Origin: Acanthosepion esculentum
Taxonomy: Eukaryota; Mollusca; Cephalopoda; Sepiida; Sepiidae
NCBI GenBank assembly: GCA_964036315.1
Contig: OZ038509.1
Coordinates: 24,623,384-24,687,383 of the forward strand
DNA length: 64,000 bases
Direction: 5' to 3'
Shown: positions 41,905 to 53,383 of the stretch, in pieces
Layout: each line of letters begins with the position of its first letter
How positions within the stretch are numbered: the first letter of the stretch is position 1
Made by a program: the position numbers and the translations under genes
Notes under the pieces: generated by a model
Told to the model about the DNA's origin: nothing
The model's database searches: none
The model's input: the letters and a program-made list of their open reading frames with translations, nothing else

Positions 41905-42195
41905 TATCACAGCCACTCCTAATTCCGATGGTGATACTCATCCAAGTATACATAACCCACTGGAATTGGTCTCAACAACAAGGTCTTCTTTCAACAAGCC
42001 GCTCCCTCCAGAGCATTAAACCTGGATCAAGCATAGGCTTATAAGTGGCCCAGTGGTATGACGTTTGTGTCGTATCATAATGATCTGGATTTGATTCTTG
42101 GTAGTGGTTGCGCACAGCCAATGAATCCCAAAAAGGACGAAATGTCCATCCAGTGCTTTCTGCATTCTGTTGAGGATTCTTCTTCTAGATTCAAT
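41905..42195 (+). mobile_element. SINE-like repeat with tRNA-like segment
   Basis: At 42050-42115, AGTGGCCCAGTGGTATGACG fits a box A and GGATTTGATTCTTGG fits box B, 45 bp later. The upstream part (CCAAGTATACATAACCCACT) and downstream part (CGAAATGTCCATCCAGTGCT) are not matched elsewhere in the window. Boundaries uncertain. Confidence 0.45.
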
Positions 42196-42229
42196 GAATT
42201 ATTATGTGAAATTATTTAAATCTCCCAAA

Positions 42230-42365
42230 TAATATATATATATATATATATATATAAAGAAAGAACGGTAAGATATATAATCCGGTGTTCTTATTGATAT
42301 TTCTTACTTTTTATTTTTACAAAACAGTCCTCAATGTAAATTTACAGAGCATGGAAATTAATAAG
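42230..42365 (-). repeat. Repeat family E copy beside (TA)n
   Basis: AAAGAAAGAACGGTAAGATA, TAATCCGGTGTTCTTATTGA, TTTTTACAAAACAGTCC and CAATGTAAATTTACAGAGCA match the inverted copies at 25403-25880. A (TA)n run precedes it. Confidence 0.75.
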
Positions 42366-43167
42366 AAAAGCTAGAATATGTAGGTCATTAAATGACCCAT
42401 GTCCTTTGTGCATACATGAGGAACTATATATTACTAAGTTTATAAAAAATAAAAATTTACTGAATCAAAGAAATGAAATAGCTATTCTTTGCTGTCATTG
42501 TCAAAAATTTTCCTTAAATAATATTTTAAAAATAAAATAAAAAAAATGGGAGCTGGTAATATACATACTTATATTTGATATGAAAAAATAATTTTAAATA
42601 ATTTAAGTAATTCTATTACATTTACTTGTTTTAAAAAGAAATATAGTCTATTAGTAATTAAGAGCAAAAATATTTTAAAATTGTAGTTAAATAAAATGTA
42701 TTATAATCTAAACACCCCTAGAAAGAATCTTTAAGTATACAAGTACGAAAAAAATGCCGAAAACCTTTTTGCCATTAATAAAAAAAACCCAAAAAAACAG
42801 ACGACATGCGTTTAATGGATGTCAGAATTCGTTGAAAAATACACGCCTACCCTCCCTAAACTTAACCTCTTTTTTGAATGTAACTCATAATTGATACAAC
42901 AATAGTTAATAAAAATGAAGACACTACCACCCCTGTCTGAGTGATTGGATTTCTCTGTATCCTTGGAAACAGGAAATTATGAATTTATATGTGTGTTTAA
43001 AACTCAGTAAATTAAAAAATAAGTTATTCCAAAATTTGCTTGAAGATGAAATAGAACTAATGTTTTTAATTTAATTATATAATTAAATTTGAAGTTTTTA
43101 GCTTCAGTTTTTGAAACATGGTTATTAATTACTGTGTAGCGAATAAAAACATTTTAAATCAGTTAAT

Positions 43168-43207
<40 letters not shown>

Positions 43208-43215
43208 TAATCAAC
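42366..43215. other. AT-rich DNA, possibly degraded retroelement
   Basis: Nothing firm. It ends in a (TA)n(GA)n tract at 43165-43208 just before the Penelope-like relic. Confidence 0.3.
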
Positions 43216-44112
43216 TCCCAAATAATATCAACTATGAACATGCCTACAAAATGCTGACCATGTTTGAAAAATAAAACGTTCCTATAACTCTAGATACATA
43301 CATAAAACAAGCCATAAACTTAGTTTAAAAATAAAATCATCCTTGGTAATGGCTGAAAGTATAACTGAAAGTCCTTGGATATACAGAACATTTGGACAAA
43401 ATTCTAAAAAAGCTTGTGAGTAGCAATATATTTCCCACTAATCTTGGTAAAAAAAAAAAAAAAAAACTAATTACATACTACACTAAATTTAATACAACAA
43501 CTTAATTTTCCACAATAATTTTTCTCCGTCAACTAGCATTTTGCAAAATACCAACATCGTATATCAATTTAAATGTCCTTTGGGAGATTGTATCTCTGAC
43601 AAAAATGTAAATATATATGTTGGCTTTACTACTATGACTATGTCAAAGAGACTTAAGTTTCATTTGAATGATTATAGTTCAATCTCCCAACATTTAAAGG
43701 AACATTCCTGTCCACATTCATGATTTAGACAGATACTAATTGATAATACAACTATATTCCACCATGAAAATAATAAACACACTTCAAATTCTGGGAGCCC
43801 TTCATATAAAAAAAATTATTGCCAAAAATAAAGTCAATTATGAGTATAGCAACAAAGTTCTAAAATGTTTATAACAGAAGTTTTAAAAATATCTAAATTA
43901 TAATTGTTAAAAATTACAATTAAAAAAAATATTTTAAAAACATGTAACTACAATTCTAATAAGAAGTATGTAGTTGAGTTATTACCTTTACATAACAGTT
44001 AAAATGTTGTAGCGTTCATGCTCACATATTCATAACTTACATTAAAATTCAACTCCTGAAGATGATCTTGCATGAGATTGAAAGTACTTGGGAAAATAAA
44101 TATGAATGATTG
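43216..44112 (+). pseudogene. Penelope-like element 3' region: GIY-YIG relic and 3' UTR (type 2)
   Basis: The best frame, 43541-43723, reads MQNTNIVYQFKCPLGDCISD, KNVNIYVGFTTMTMSKRLKF, HLNDYSSISQHLKEHSCPHS. This has the IVYxxxC..GDC zinc-like cysteines, the YVG (YIG) block and the T..LxxRLxxHL block with the arginine of the GIY-YIG nuclease of Penelope-like elements. After a stop it continues ILIDNTTIFHHENNKH, then frame-shifted LQILGALHIKKI, the usual ILxEAxxIKKxxPxxN block. The 3' untranslated part carries CTCCTGAAGATGATCTTGCA and GATTGAAAGTACTTGGG. Distinct from the type at 36960-37243. Confidence 0.85.
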
Positions 44113-44588
44113 TTTTTTTTATCAATTTTGTACAGACGCTAAGAAAATGATTCATGAACTTGAAAGGATTGAAATAAAAATAAGTATATGTCTAGATGAT
44201 TCAACTAATATATATATATATATGTGTGTGTGTGAAAATATATAGAAAATAGGAAAGTACTTGTTAGGTAAATAATCTGAAGTTCTTTAGTATTTTGTTT
44301 TTATTTTTAAAAAACAATGCTCAATACAAAAGTAGAGCCTAAATTATAATTATTTAAAAAAAAAATATGATCCTTCACTACATAACAGTTCTCATGTTTC
44401 AAAAACAAGAGCTGATATATAATCAATCTTGCACCAATAAAAAGTGCATATATAGAAAGAAAATAAACAGTCAATTTCTGATATCCCCTGACTAGCGGAT
44501 AGTGATTGCTGGAATTGTTGGAATTTCATAGTTGTTTTGTAATATCCTACTAAGGCAACAGAAACTTTTACTGAAATTTAACAATAAG
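44113..44588. other. Unassigned AT-rich DNA
   Basis: A short (TA)n(TG)n tract lies at 44210-44234. Words near 44280-44350 resemble repeat family E weakly. Confidence 0.3.
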
Positions 44589-45484
44589 GTTACTGTAATT
44601 TAGAGGCCTTGAAAAAGAATGCAGTGGAAGGGGAATTAATATTAATAATGCAGAATGTCAAAGGTAAAAAAAATCTTTGAAAATGATAATAATTTAAATC
44701 TCCCAGGAAAAAATTTTTTTATTTTTCAGTAAGTTTTGTTACAGCAATACTTGAAGTTCTCTACTAAAAATCATGTCATTTGAACATCAAAATGCTAAAA
44801 TAAATTAACGGTTACTTTTACAGTAGGGATGTTCTTAATCACTGTCTTTAATGATACTTAACAGGGGGAAAAGTGTTCAGAATTTAATCTCAAACCTGTA
44901 TTGATTTTCATATTGGTTTCTTTAAATGTGATTTATAATTGGAAAGATTTTAGATGTATTCAGACTGTTTGGCCTTATGTGATTTCATGATGTGGATGGT
45001 CATGTTCCTCCACAATTTCCTCTCTTTTGTTTCTCCTTAAATTATACTTGTAACAAGAATAGAATTCTGCATTTACATTCGCTTTGTATCTCTGTGTGTA
45101 CAACATATCAAGAAATAATTCTTTCAGGTAGAAATTTTAAAACGTATACCTAAAAAAAAAACAAAAAAAAATTGAATTTACTTTCATATGAATGCTTAAA
45201 GAGAAACATTTTTTTTTTTGTTTTAAAAGATATTTTTTTTATTTAAAAAAAAAAGAGGGTTTTTTTGGGGGGGGGGGGGTTATGAGCTCTTCGTAATCAA
45301 CAGGGCTGTTTGGTATGATTTTCTTCTAAATGTCTTTCACCTGAACTTTGCTTGGGTATCAATTTACACATGTAATAATATCTGGTTGGCTGAGAGTGCT
45401 CTCCTGAAAAAAAAAAAAACCCTAGGTACAGAAAGAACCCAATTAACATTGATTAACTCAGCAAAGCATGAATTAACATCTGCT
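44589..45484. repeat. Near-identical ~0.9-kb direct duplication, copy A
   Basis: Matches 49354-50264 from GTTACTGTAATTTAGAGGCC to GAATTAACATCTGCT with only scattered substitutions (for example GGTTACTTTTAC against GGTTGCTTTTAC). Homopolymer-rich patches differ near 45230-45290, where copy A has a run of about 13 G and copy B has T/A runs. Both borders are abrupt. No terminal inverted repeats or coding sequence. Confidence 0.95.
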
Positions 45485-45851
45485 GGTTCCCTTTTTGGTT
45501 TACCATTCCTGCTGCAGCCGGGAGTTGGAGTTTTGCTGTGTTTATTCTTAGCTTTACCTAAGCTGCTCTGACTTAAAAAAGATCAGATACCTTTTTTGAT
45601 AACAAATTCTAACCTGATCCTGGTGTTCTTTGCATGTTTTTTTTTCTTGTTTTTAATCATTTTGCTACAAGCAAGGCAATAAAGCCACTAAGCTGTAAGG
45701 GGTTACTGTATGTGAACGAATAGGAGAAAAAGAAAAACATGAGACCTAGCCACCAATCTAGTACTGTGCTTAAATCCTCAAAGCGTACCAAAAAGGAAAG
45801 CCATATTTATTCGTGTAAGACAGAAAATGTGGCATGAGGCAAAAAGGCCTC

Positions 45852-45889
<38 letters not shown>

Positions 45890-46639
45890 GTATTTTCATC
45901 TTTTTTGCTGAGGTCATGGGTTATTTTTATATCAGTTTCAGTCAGTGTTTTCTAAACTGCAATTTGCTGGAATGTAAAAAAACAAAAATGAAATCGTAAC
46001 CTTGCATGGAATTTGAGATGACATCTTATACCAAAGGTGCTTGCTTTGAAAGAGCAAACCTAGTTATTAAATTAACTCATCTTTATAAAAACTCCTCTCC
46101 CTTACTTAAAACTAATGCTATCAGTATTCAGATATTACTTCTGAGATGACCCGAGAGGATTTTTTTTTTATCATGTAGGCATTTTAGGACGGTGAAAATA
46201 TCATCCAATTCAGATTTCAGGCAACACTTACGGGATAACAAAAAAAAAAAAAAAATTCCATTTTTTTCTTTGTTTTCACGTTTTTGAATATATAATTATT
46301 CCAAGTGAAAGGCAAATCTTGTTTTATTCAAAATGTGAGCGTTTATAAATAAATCCTAATACAGGTGTTACAAGGCACATGTCAATTTGTTAAAGAAAAA
46401 AAAAATAGTGGAGGAAAAAATGCAAATGACTGATATTCAAAGGTGTGAAAAAGAGATAAGTCTTTTCTGTTGAAAGTGAAATGGAAGCCAAGAATGAGAT
46501 GTTCACACCAGTCAAATGAGAACTCGAGGATAAGTTGTTTTTTTTTTCTTCCCAAGTTGAAACCTAATATGTCTCATTGAATGTGATTTTCTCTTTCTTA
46601 TCTCTTTTGCAAGAAATGCTACAATGAAGCAGAACATTA
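45485..46639. other. Unassigned DNA
   Basis: Homopolymer T and A runs (45860-45883, 46240-46256). No gene is supported. The 61-codon plus frame ending at 45571 crosses the duplication border and is not a gene. Confidence 0.3.
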
Positions 46640-47429
46640 ACTGGCTTAAGCCTTCTAACATTGCCTGTATTCAGACTTAGTGGATTTCCCTACTCGTTTC
46701 CCTCATAATTCGGATCGACTATCTTCTTTCCATGACTTGTTCCTTACCTCCTCTCTTAGCTCTTGTTGAATATCGCAACTCTTTCCTCTTGGCAATTTGA
46801 ATCATGTTATCGTTGATATTCCTTTTGAGCCATCTATTAAAAAGTAACCGATTCCTAAAACTTCTTTCTGCTACAAATTCTACTAAAAATTTTGTGCAAC
46901 TGTTCCTTTAATGACTGTTGCACAAAACACCTAATTTGCACTAAATGACCTATAAAACAAATTCAGTGCAATCTTTCTGCAGCATGCATGCTGATTGGGA
47001 TTCATTTTATGACTTTCTTCAAGATGCCCATTGGATTGATATTTTTAATCTTCCTATTGAGAATTGTGCCACAGAGATTTCTTCTGAGGTTAAAGCCGAC
47101 ATTGATGATTTAGTACCTTCTTGGGAATGCCAGATGAAACCACAATCATCCCTATGGTTCACACCTGCCTGTTCAGCCATTATCGCCCAGAGAAATAACT
47201 TTTTGAGGCTGTACCAGCATGATAGTTCCAATCACAACAGATGCCTCTTTGTGTCTGCTTGTAAAAATTGTAAACTTGTCTCTTCACGCAATTTGAGGTG
47301 TTATCATCTGCTGATAAAGCAGGATGTTTTGCTTGTAAATATTCTTCCAATTCTTCTCCTGATTCATCTGGAGTACCTTTGCCTGGCTTTCCACTTAGAA
47401 CCAAGTCTTTATTGAGTGATATGTATATA

Positions 47430-47827
47430 CACTAAAGTTAAAAAAATTTGAGGCCACCTCTGGTAATTTTTTAAATGGGTTCAAAAAGTAATCGATTTGT
47501 ACTTTAAATAAGAAAGTTATTATAGATGTTTGAAAAAAAAAAAGATTTTTATTAGAAATTTTATTATGACAAAAAGAAAAAAAAGCATTTTATGATTAAA
47601 TTTTGCTCTAGTCAAAATATCCTCCTTCAGCCTTGATGACTGCAGCACAAATTTTTGGCATTCATTGCAAAAGTTTCTCAAAGTATAAGTTTGATAATTG
47701 ATTCCATTCTGTTTTTTCAATGACTCTAAGAACTCTCTTTAATTTTTGGGGTGGAAATGTTTCACTCTTCTGTCAAGTTTATCCCATACTAATTCTGGGG
47801 GTGGCTTGAAACTTTTGAACTGTAGTG
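47430..47827 (-). mobile_element. Deleted Tc1-like transposon nested in the LINE
   Basis: Ends CACTAAAGTTAAAAAAATTT...GAGGCCACCTCTGG and, in complement, CACTACAGTTCAAAAGTTTC...AAGCCACCCCCAGA are inverted. TA is duplicated at 47428-47429 and 47828-47829. At 398 bp it keeps only the transposase C-terminus on the minus strand, with remnants of MPKICAAVIKAEGGYFD-type sequence (the terminal AVIKAKGG block of Tc1 transposases) split by stops. Removing it restores LINE continuity between LLSD and TPFMVFAIISKLD. Confidence 0.85.
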
Positions 47828-48045
47828 TAACTCCATTCATGGTTTTTGCTATTATCTCTAAACTGGATCTCCACAAAGCATGTGTACTTGCAATAGTCCT
47901 TACGAAATGTACTTCTAAACTGGCTCCTCTTGGCGCTAACATTTACAATAACTACCTTGCTACTGCTTGCTTTCCTGCCTGCTGGAAATCCTCTTCTGTA
48001 GTTCCAGTCTTTAAGAACTCAGCCAAACTAACTATTTGTAAATTT

Positions 48046-48138
48046 GTAATAAATATGGTGACAAAGATGAGGACAATAGTCCGAATAATGTAAATAGTGT
48101 ACATAATACCTCATCTCAGGAATATAGACAGATACTTG
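48046..48138 (+). mobile_element. 5'-truncated SINE family A nested in the LINE
   Basis: TAATAAATATGGTGACAAAG, ATGAGGACAATAGTCCGAAT and the full tail CTCATCTCAGGAATATAGAC are inserted in (or replace part of) the RT coding region. About 100 codons of RT expected here are missing. Confidence 0.85.
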
Positions 48139-48705
48139 GGATGTTACATTGGATATGTCAAAAGCATTTGACAGGGTTTGACATATTGGCCATCCTTCTA
48201 GATTTTTTTGCATAAATGCAACTGTTCCCCCAGGGCTCTACTTTTTTTTTTTTTTCTAATTTTCATAAATGACCTTCCTGATGTCATCAGTTCTCAACTT
48301 GGTATCAATGCTGATGATGCAACTATTTAGTTCTGTCTTAATAGTAAGTCCAATCAGTTCAAAAGGTTAAATTGGCGGCTAATCTAAAAAATGACCTACA
48401 ATCTGTTGTTAACTGGGGCAAGGAATAGCTTGTTAATTTTAATGCTTCCTAAACAAAACTGCTCACTTAATTACATTGTAGCAAAGTCAGTTTCACTCAG
48501 ACAGCTTCTTCTCACAAACTACTGCTCTGTGGAACTGACTTCTAAGAAGATGTTTCCCCCAATCACTACAATCTTAACCTGTTCAAGTCTAGAGTTAACT
48601 GCTATCTCTCTCCTCTTGTAACTGTATAAACTGCTTCTTAATGTAACCCTCTACTTCGAGTGTCTCTTGGGCCTTGTACAGGGTGAACCTGACTGTTAAA
48701 AATAA

Positions 48706-49353
48706 AAATTTTTAGTCTGATGCCCTGATTATTTTTCACTTTTGTTTCAACAACTGATATTTTTCCTTTTAGTAAGTCATTTTTTCCTGATTAATTCTAG
48801 TTGTTGGCTTCTCCCCTTGCTCGCACACATGAGACTGTAAGGAAGTGGGTCAGTCTAGATGCCAGATATAATTACTCTGAAACGAATAGCTAGAACCCAA
48901 AGAATAATGAGAAGAATATGTTGAATAAAGATAATAAAATCCCTGATAAAATGACACAAAATTAATTACACTTGTATTTTGTTTTTGTTTTCAACATATT
49001 CAATATATCCAAAACATTATACTTGACAGAACTCAGGAAAATGGTTGGGGACAATCTCTCTCTCTCTCTCTCGCTTCTGTTACTCTGATAATCTTCTGTG
49101 CCATACAAATAAAAAAACATGCCAAAGCAGCTATTTAAAATTCTTGAAGCTTATTTTCTCTTAATCTCCTGCATAATTGGTTTATTTAATAAATTCACAT
49201 GAAATTCTTACCTTTTTTACACTGCGGCTTCATTAGCAAATACAGAAGTTGCATTTTCTGGTCTAAAAGGATTAAGCAAATACTAAACATTGAAAACTTT
49301 TAACACGTTTTTATTGTAAATTTAAAGTAGAACATTCCATCTTGTTTCATTTT
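48706..49353. other. Unassigned DNA
   Basis: A short (TC)n tract at 49058-49073. Otherwise nothing recognised. Confidence 0.3.
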
Positions 49354-50264
49354 GTTACTGTAATTTAGAGGCCTTGAAAAAGAATGCAGTGGAAGGGGAA
49401 TTAATATTAATAATGCAGAATGTCAAAGGTAAAAAAAATCTTTGAAAATGATAATAATTTAAATCTACCAGGAAAAAAAAGTTTATTTTTCAGTAAGTTT
49501 TGTTACAGCAATACTTGAAGTTCTCTACTAAAAATCATGTCATTTGAACATCAAAATGCTAAAATAAATTAACGGTTGCTTTTACAGTAGGGATGTTCTT
49601 AATCACTGTCTTTAATGATACTTAACAGGGGGAAAAGTGTCAGAATTTAATCTCAAACCTGTATTGATTTTCATATTGGTTTCTTTAAATGTGATTTATA
49701 ATTGGAAAGATTTTAGATGTATTCAGACTGTTTGGCTTTATGTGATTTCATGATGTGGATGGTCATGTTCCTCCACAACTTCCTCTCTTTTGTTTCTCCT
49801 TAAATTATACTTGTAACAAGAATAGAATTCTGCATTTACATTCACTTTGTATCTCTGTGTGTACAACATATCAAGAAATAATTCTTTCAGGTAGAAATTT
49901 TAAAACGTATACCTAAAAAAAAAACAAAAAAAAATTGAATTTACTTTCATATGAATGCTTAAAGAGAAACTTTTTTTTTTTTTTGTTTTAAAAGATATTT
50001 TTTTTTTTTATTTAAAAAAAAAAAAAAAGAGGTTTTTTTTTTAATTTTTTTTTTTTTTTTTATATGAGATCTTAATCAACAGGGCTGTTTGGTACAATTT
50101 TCTTCTAAATGTCTTTCACCTGAACTTTGCTTGGATATCAATTTACACATGTAATAATATCTGGTTGGCTGAGAGTGCTCTCCTGAAAAAAAAAAAAAAC
50201 CCTAGGTACAGAAAGAACCCAATTAACATTGATTAACTCAGCAAAACATGAATTAACATCTGCT
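49354..50264. repeat. Near-identical ~0.9-kb direct duplication, copy B
   Basis: Second copy of 44589-45484, offset 4765 bp, same orientation. It is 15 bp longer, chiefly because of longer A and T runs at 49970-50063. Flanks differ from copy A on both sides. Confidence 0.95.
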
Positions 50265-50429
50265 TAATTTTGTTGTCTTCAAATAATCTATCACCATTCT
50301 ACAATTAATTGACTACACCAGTATAGTTGTGAGCATATTACTAAATAAAGTTGCATTGTACAGCCTTTGTTCCTCACTTCTCTGGGAATGGACTCTTCCT
50401 CTGCAGACTGCATTAACGAGCTGAATTTT

Positions 50430-50757
50430 TGGGATGAGTAGCTATCATTATTTACATTCAGACTATTGTCCTCATCTTTGTTATCACAATGTTTTTCCCA
50501 TTGTGCCATCCAGCCTTCCTTCAGATGTATATATGGAATTCTAAACTAACACTTTATTTAATCTATGAGTGTAGACTGTTTATGTTTAGGGATATCATCT
50601 AGTTCTTATGTTACTTAGTACTGTTCATTTATTGCTCATCTGTTTCCACTGAGTACAAGTACACACTGCCTGACCCAGGGACTGAACTCACAACTGCTGT
50701 CACCAAATTCACAAACCAATGCTTTTAACCATTAGGCCATCATTCCACTAGAAAATT
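50430..50757 (-). mobile_element. Old SINE family A, full length
   Basis: The minus strand begins with the tRNA-like head ATGGCCTAATGGTTAAAAGC and box-B-like GTGAGTTCAGTCCCTGGGTC. It then runs through CTGAGTGG and GAGCAATAAATGAACAGTAC on this strand, and CATTGTGATAACAAAGATGA, and ends in GGACAATAGTCTGAATGTAA. The central hairpin (GAAGGAAGGCTGGATGGCAC) is decayed. Confidence 0.7.
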
Positions 50758-51190
50758 GTAACATTATTCGGGTTGCTGGTAATTAATAATATTAATAATA
50801 TAATAGTAAAAAAAATGACTTGGTATTACAATGAAAACAAGATATTGATGAATAAACTACCATAGAAAGGATTAAATGGATGCCAAGAACAAAAGACTGA
50901 TAACAATTGATTCCCAGAGAATAGAGGTTTATAAAATGAAGCAAGTGACTGGTTCAGAGTAATGCTTGGTCTGTACAATGGGCCAAGTGTTGACAGTATT
51001 CAGCAGACGATGCCTGTGAAATTGCCATTTTGAATTTTTAAACATGAGGAAACACATCACTTTTTTGACAAAATGAAAGCCTTCTTAGCAATTTTGCTTC
51101 TTACTGAACCCAGAACTCCACAAGGAGTAATAAAAGTTAAAGTAGGTTGAATTATTTATTTATTAATGTATTTGTTCTTTATTTCGGGTT

Positions 51191-51223
<33 letters not shown>

Positions 51224-51844
51224 CAACATCAAAACCTGCATGCAAGACGTAATGCATTACATCAAAATGTTACTCATTCATTTTTAGTGTACAAAAATTA
51301 AAATCTACGTGCACAATACAAAGAAAATTATTGACAATTTTAAAACAGTAGGTATTCATGTTTCTGCATCCTCAAAAAAATGCAGTGACAGGGGAGACAA
51401 CTCTAGAAAGAAATTTGCATGGTAATGGTTAAATAACCTATATTGGGTTTATAAGCCATAAAAAAAAACAAATTAGTCAACATGGCCAAATACAGAAATC
51501 CTTAGAGGGTTAGTTAATTTTATCTCTAGTTTCATGTATGCATGGGACTCCCATTTTAAACCTGCTCTTGTACCATGTTCTAATATTCATGTGGATAAAT
51601 ACACTCTTGTCTAAACATAATATGCTCACTTGTAGAGGGTTGTCCTACTAGGCAGTATTTCGCTTTTAGGAGGTTACGGTTAATCTCTGGTGTCTGGTGC
51701 ATCTTCAAAAGAGGAACTGCTAAGAAAGCTGACCAGTTTTTGTCTTTAGACTTGTGTAAGCATGGGACTCCCTCTGGTCTTAATCTTAAGTGGGTGTTCC
51801 CATAAATGCCCTATTGTTTCTGTAACCCCTTGTGTCTTAGTGGC
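50758..51844. other. Mostly unassigned, with T tract and SINE tail
   Basis: A T run of about 31 lies at 51194-51224. A shared SINE tail piece (GGTTAAATAACCTATATTGG, 51427) lies near 51370-51475. The rest shows no gene. Confidence 0.4.
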
Positions 51845-52115
51845 TTTACTGCCTTGTATAATCAGTTATGTGCCATGCGTGATACACACTTAGGCAATCA
51901 TGTATCTTTTGATACATGACTGACAAGACAGATTTTTTCTCTGCAGTAGGTTGCCATTTCTTTCTGTGGTAGACCAGTTGCCATCCAAGGCTATAGAATC
52001 CAGTCTGTCCTGTTATTTACTCATAGCTGGGGGAGAAGAAAAAGATTAATACCTTTCCCAAGGGTATTAGCATGTAAGTGATGGAACGGATTCGGTTGGA
52101 ATTTGAACTCAGTTC
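51845..52115 (-). mobile_element. SINE family C variant, duplicated copy 1
   Basis: The minus strand has GAACTGAGTTCAAATTCCAA (box-B-like), CTTACATGCTAATACCCTTG, AGCCTTGGATGGCAACTGGT, CTACTGCAGAGAAAAAATC, GTCAGTCATGTATCAAAAGA and ATGGCACATAACTG. The same unit recurs at 52290-52590. Confidence 0.8.
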
Positions 52116-52289
52116 TTCGCTCTCTTTCTTTATTTCATTCTTTTTTCTTTCTTTTTCCTTTCATTATTTTCATTTCTTTTTTCTTTTCCTTTCCTCTTCA
52201 TATTTTCTTTTCTTTTTCTTCCTTCTTTATTTCTTCCTTTCTTTTTTGTGTCTTTTATTCACTTTTCTTTTCCTTCCTTCCTCCCTTCC
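52116..52289. repeat. Pyrimidine (TTTC/TTCC)n tract between duplicated SINEs
   Basis: About 170 bp of irregular CTTT and TTCC repeats. Phe/Ser-rich open frames here (52078-52348) come from the tract. Confidence 0.9.
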
Positions 52290-52592
52290 TTCAGTCATGT
52301 GCCATTCGTGATACATGCTTAGGCAATCATGTATCTTCCGTTACATGACTGACAAGACAAATTTTTTCCCTCAGTAGGTTGCCATTACTTTCTGCAGTAG
52401 ACCAGTTGCCATCCAAGGCTATAGAACCCGTTCTGTCTTGTTATTTACCGGTAGCTGGGGGAAAAGAGGAGGATTCTTACCTTTCCCAAGGGTGTTAGCA
52501 TGTAAGTGAATGTAATGGATTCAACTGGAATCCAAAATTGGCTTTCCGATTCCTCAATCCGAGCCGCTATACATGACTCCACTGTGCCTGTG
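52290..52592 (-). mobile_element. SINE family C variant, duplicated copy 2
   Basis: Repeats 51845-52115 (TGTGCCATTCGTGATACATG, GCAATCATGTATCTTCCGTT, AGTAGACCAGTTGCCATCCA). It extends further into the head: on the minus strand CAGGCACAGTGGAGTCATGT (box A) and CCAATTTTGGATTCCAGTTG (box B). Confidence 0.8.
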
Positions 52593-52659
52593 TTTTAATA
52601 AATGCCCTATTGTCTTAATCCCAGTCTTATAAAAAGTATTTATTCAATTTCAGTATGCT

Positions 52660-52765
52660 ATCCTCCCATTATTTACATTCGGACTATTAACAACAAAGAT
52701 GAAGACAATAGTCCGATTGTAAATAGTATAAATAACTCCTCATCCGAGAAATTCAGACAGAAAAC
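52660..52765. mobile_element. Miniature inverted SINE A tail piece
   Basis: The antisense piece ATTTACATTCGGACTATT is followed within 20 bp by sense AACAACAAAGATGAAGACAA, TAGTCCGATTGTAAATAG and the tail CTCCTCATCCGAGAAATTCA. The architecture is the same head-to-head layout as 54605-54820, but very short. Confidence 0.7.
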
Positions 52766-52857
52766 ACTTCTTCCATTTTATTGAAAGTGAGAGGACTAAA
52801 GTTAATGGCTAAAGGCATCTCAGTAAGGAAGTATCAAAGGGACTTAGTAGTTTTAAT

Positions 52858-53383
52858 TTCTAGACTACGGTTCCCCAACCTGGGTGATATCGCCCACTGG
52901 TGGGTGATTTTAACTGTTGGGTGGGTCATATAGGATTTTGAATATTAAAAAGGTATTTGAACATATTTTACAGAAAGAAAATATTCAAAGGAGATCTACA
53001 AAGAACTTGTATAAAAAGCAGGAGGCTAAATGGAAATAACTGGGTCACATTTCTTTAAGTTATAAATATCCTCGTAAACTAGAAATATTTTGCTATTTTC
53101 TATATAGTTCTCAATGGTCAAGTTTGCTTTCTGTAGTTCTTTAATATGGTAGTAGTAGTAGCAACAGTTGCTGCATAAGTCAACGTTATTTGTTACCTCC
53201 CTTTGGTATTTTTTTTTTTTTTTTACTACATCATAAAATCAGTTTATGAACCAGTAACAAACTTTCACCAAACAATTTTTGTATTTTTTTGAATATTTAT
53301 TATACAGGTGTGCAGTGAAAAAATTTTTTTTTACATGTCAAAGTGGCCTATGACACAAAAAAGGTCGAACTCCTGCTCTAGAC
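52858..53383. mobile_element. hAT-type non-autonomous element
   Basis: The left end TACGGTTCCCCAACCTGGGT and the complement of the right end (CAGGAGTTCGACC) are hAT-like. Flanks are TTCTAGAC (52858-52865) and CTCTAGAC (53376-53383), 7 of 8 bases equal. The interior is AT-rich and non-coding. Confidence 0.65.

Larger units (their letters stand above)
46640..48705 (+). pseudogene. LINE ORF2 relic (endonuclease end, RT, 3' UTR), interrupted
   Basis: An old Jockey/CR1-like non-LTR ORF2. 46670-46830 gives remnants of the endonuclease C-terminus (SLHDLFLTSS, FPLGN.NHVIVDIPFEPS). 46945-47415 is open: MHADWDSFYDFLQDAHWIDI, FNLPIENCATEIS, SSLWFTPACSAIIAQRNNFL and RLYQHDSSNHNRCLFVSACK, the EN-RT linker. 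After a Tc1-like insertion the RT resumes with ISKLDLHKAC, AIVLTKCTSKLAPLGANIYN and NYLATACFPACWKSSSVVPV. After a SINE insertion come LDMSKAFDRV.H (block A), then a LG.NADDAT(I) block corresponding to the catalytic YADD, and NDLQSVVNWGKE. It ends with the 3' UTR words ACCCTCTACTTCGAGTG and CTTGTACAGGGTGA, also present at 62419-62605. Multiple stops and shifts. Confidence 0.85.
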
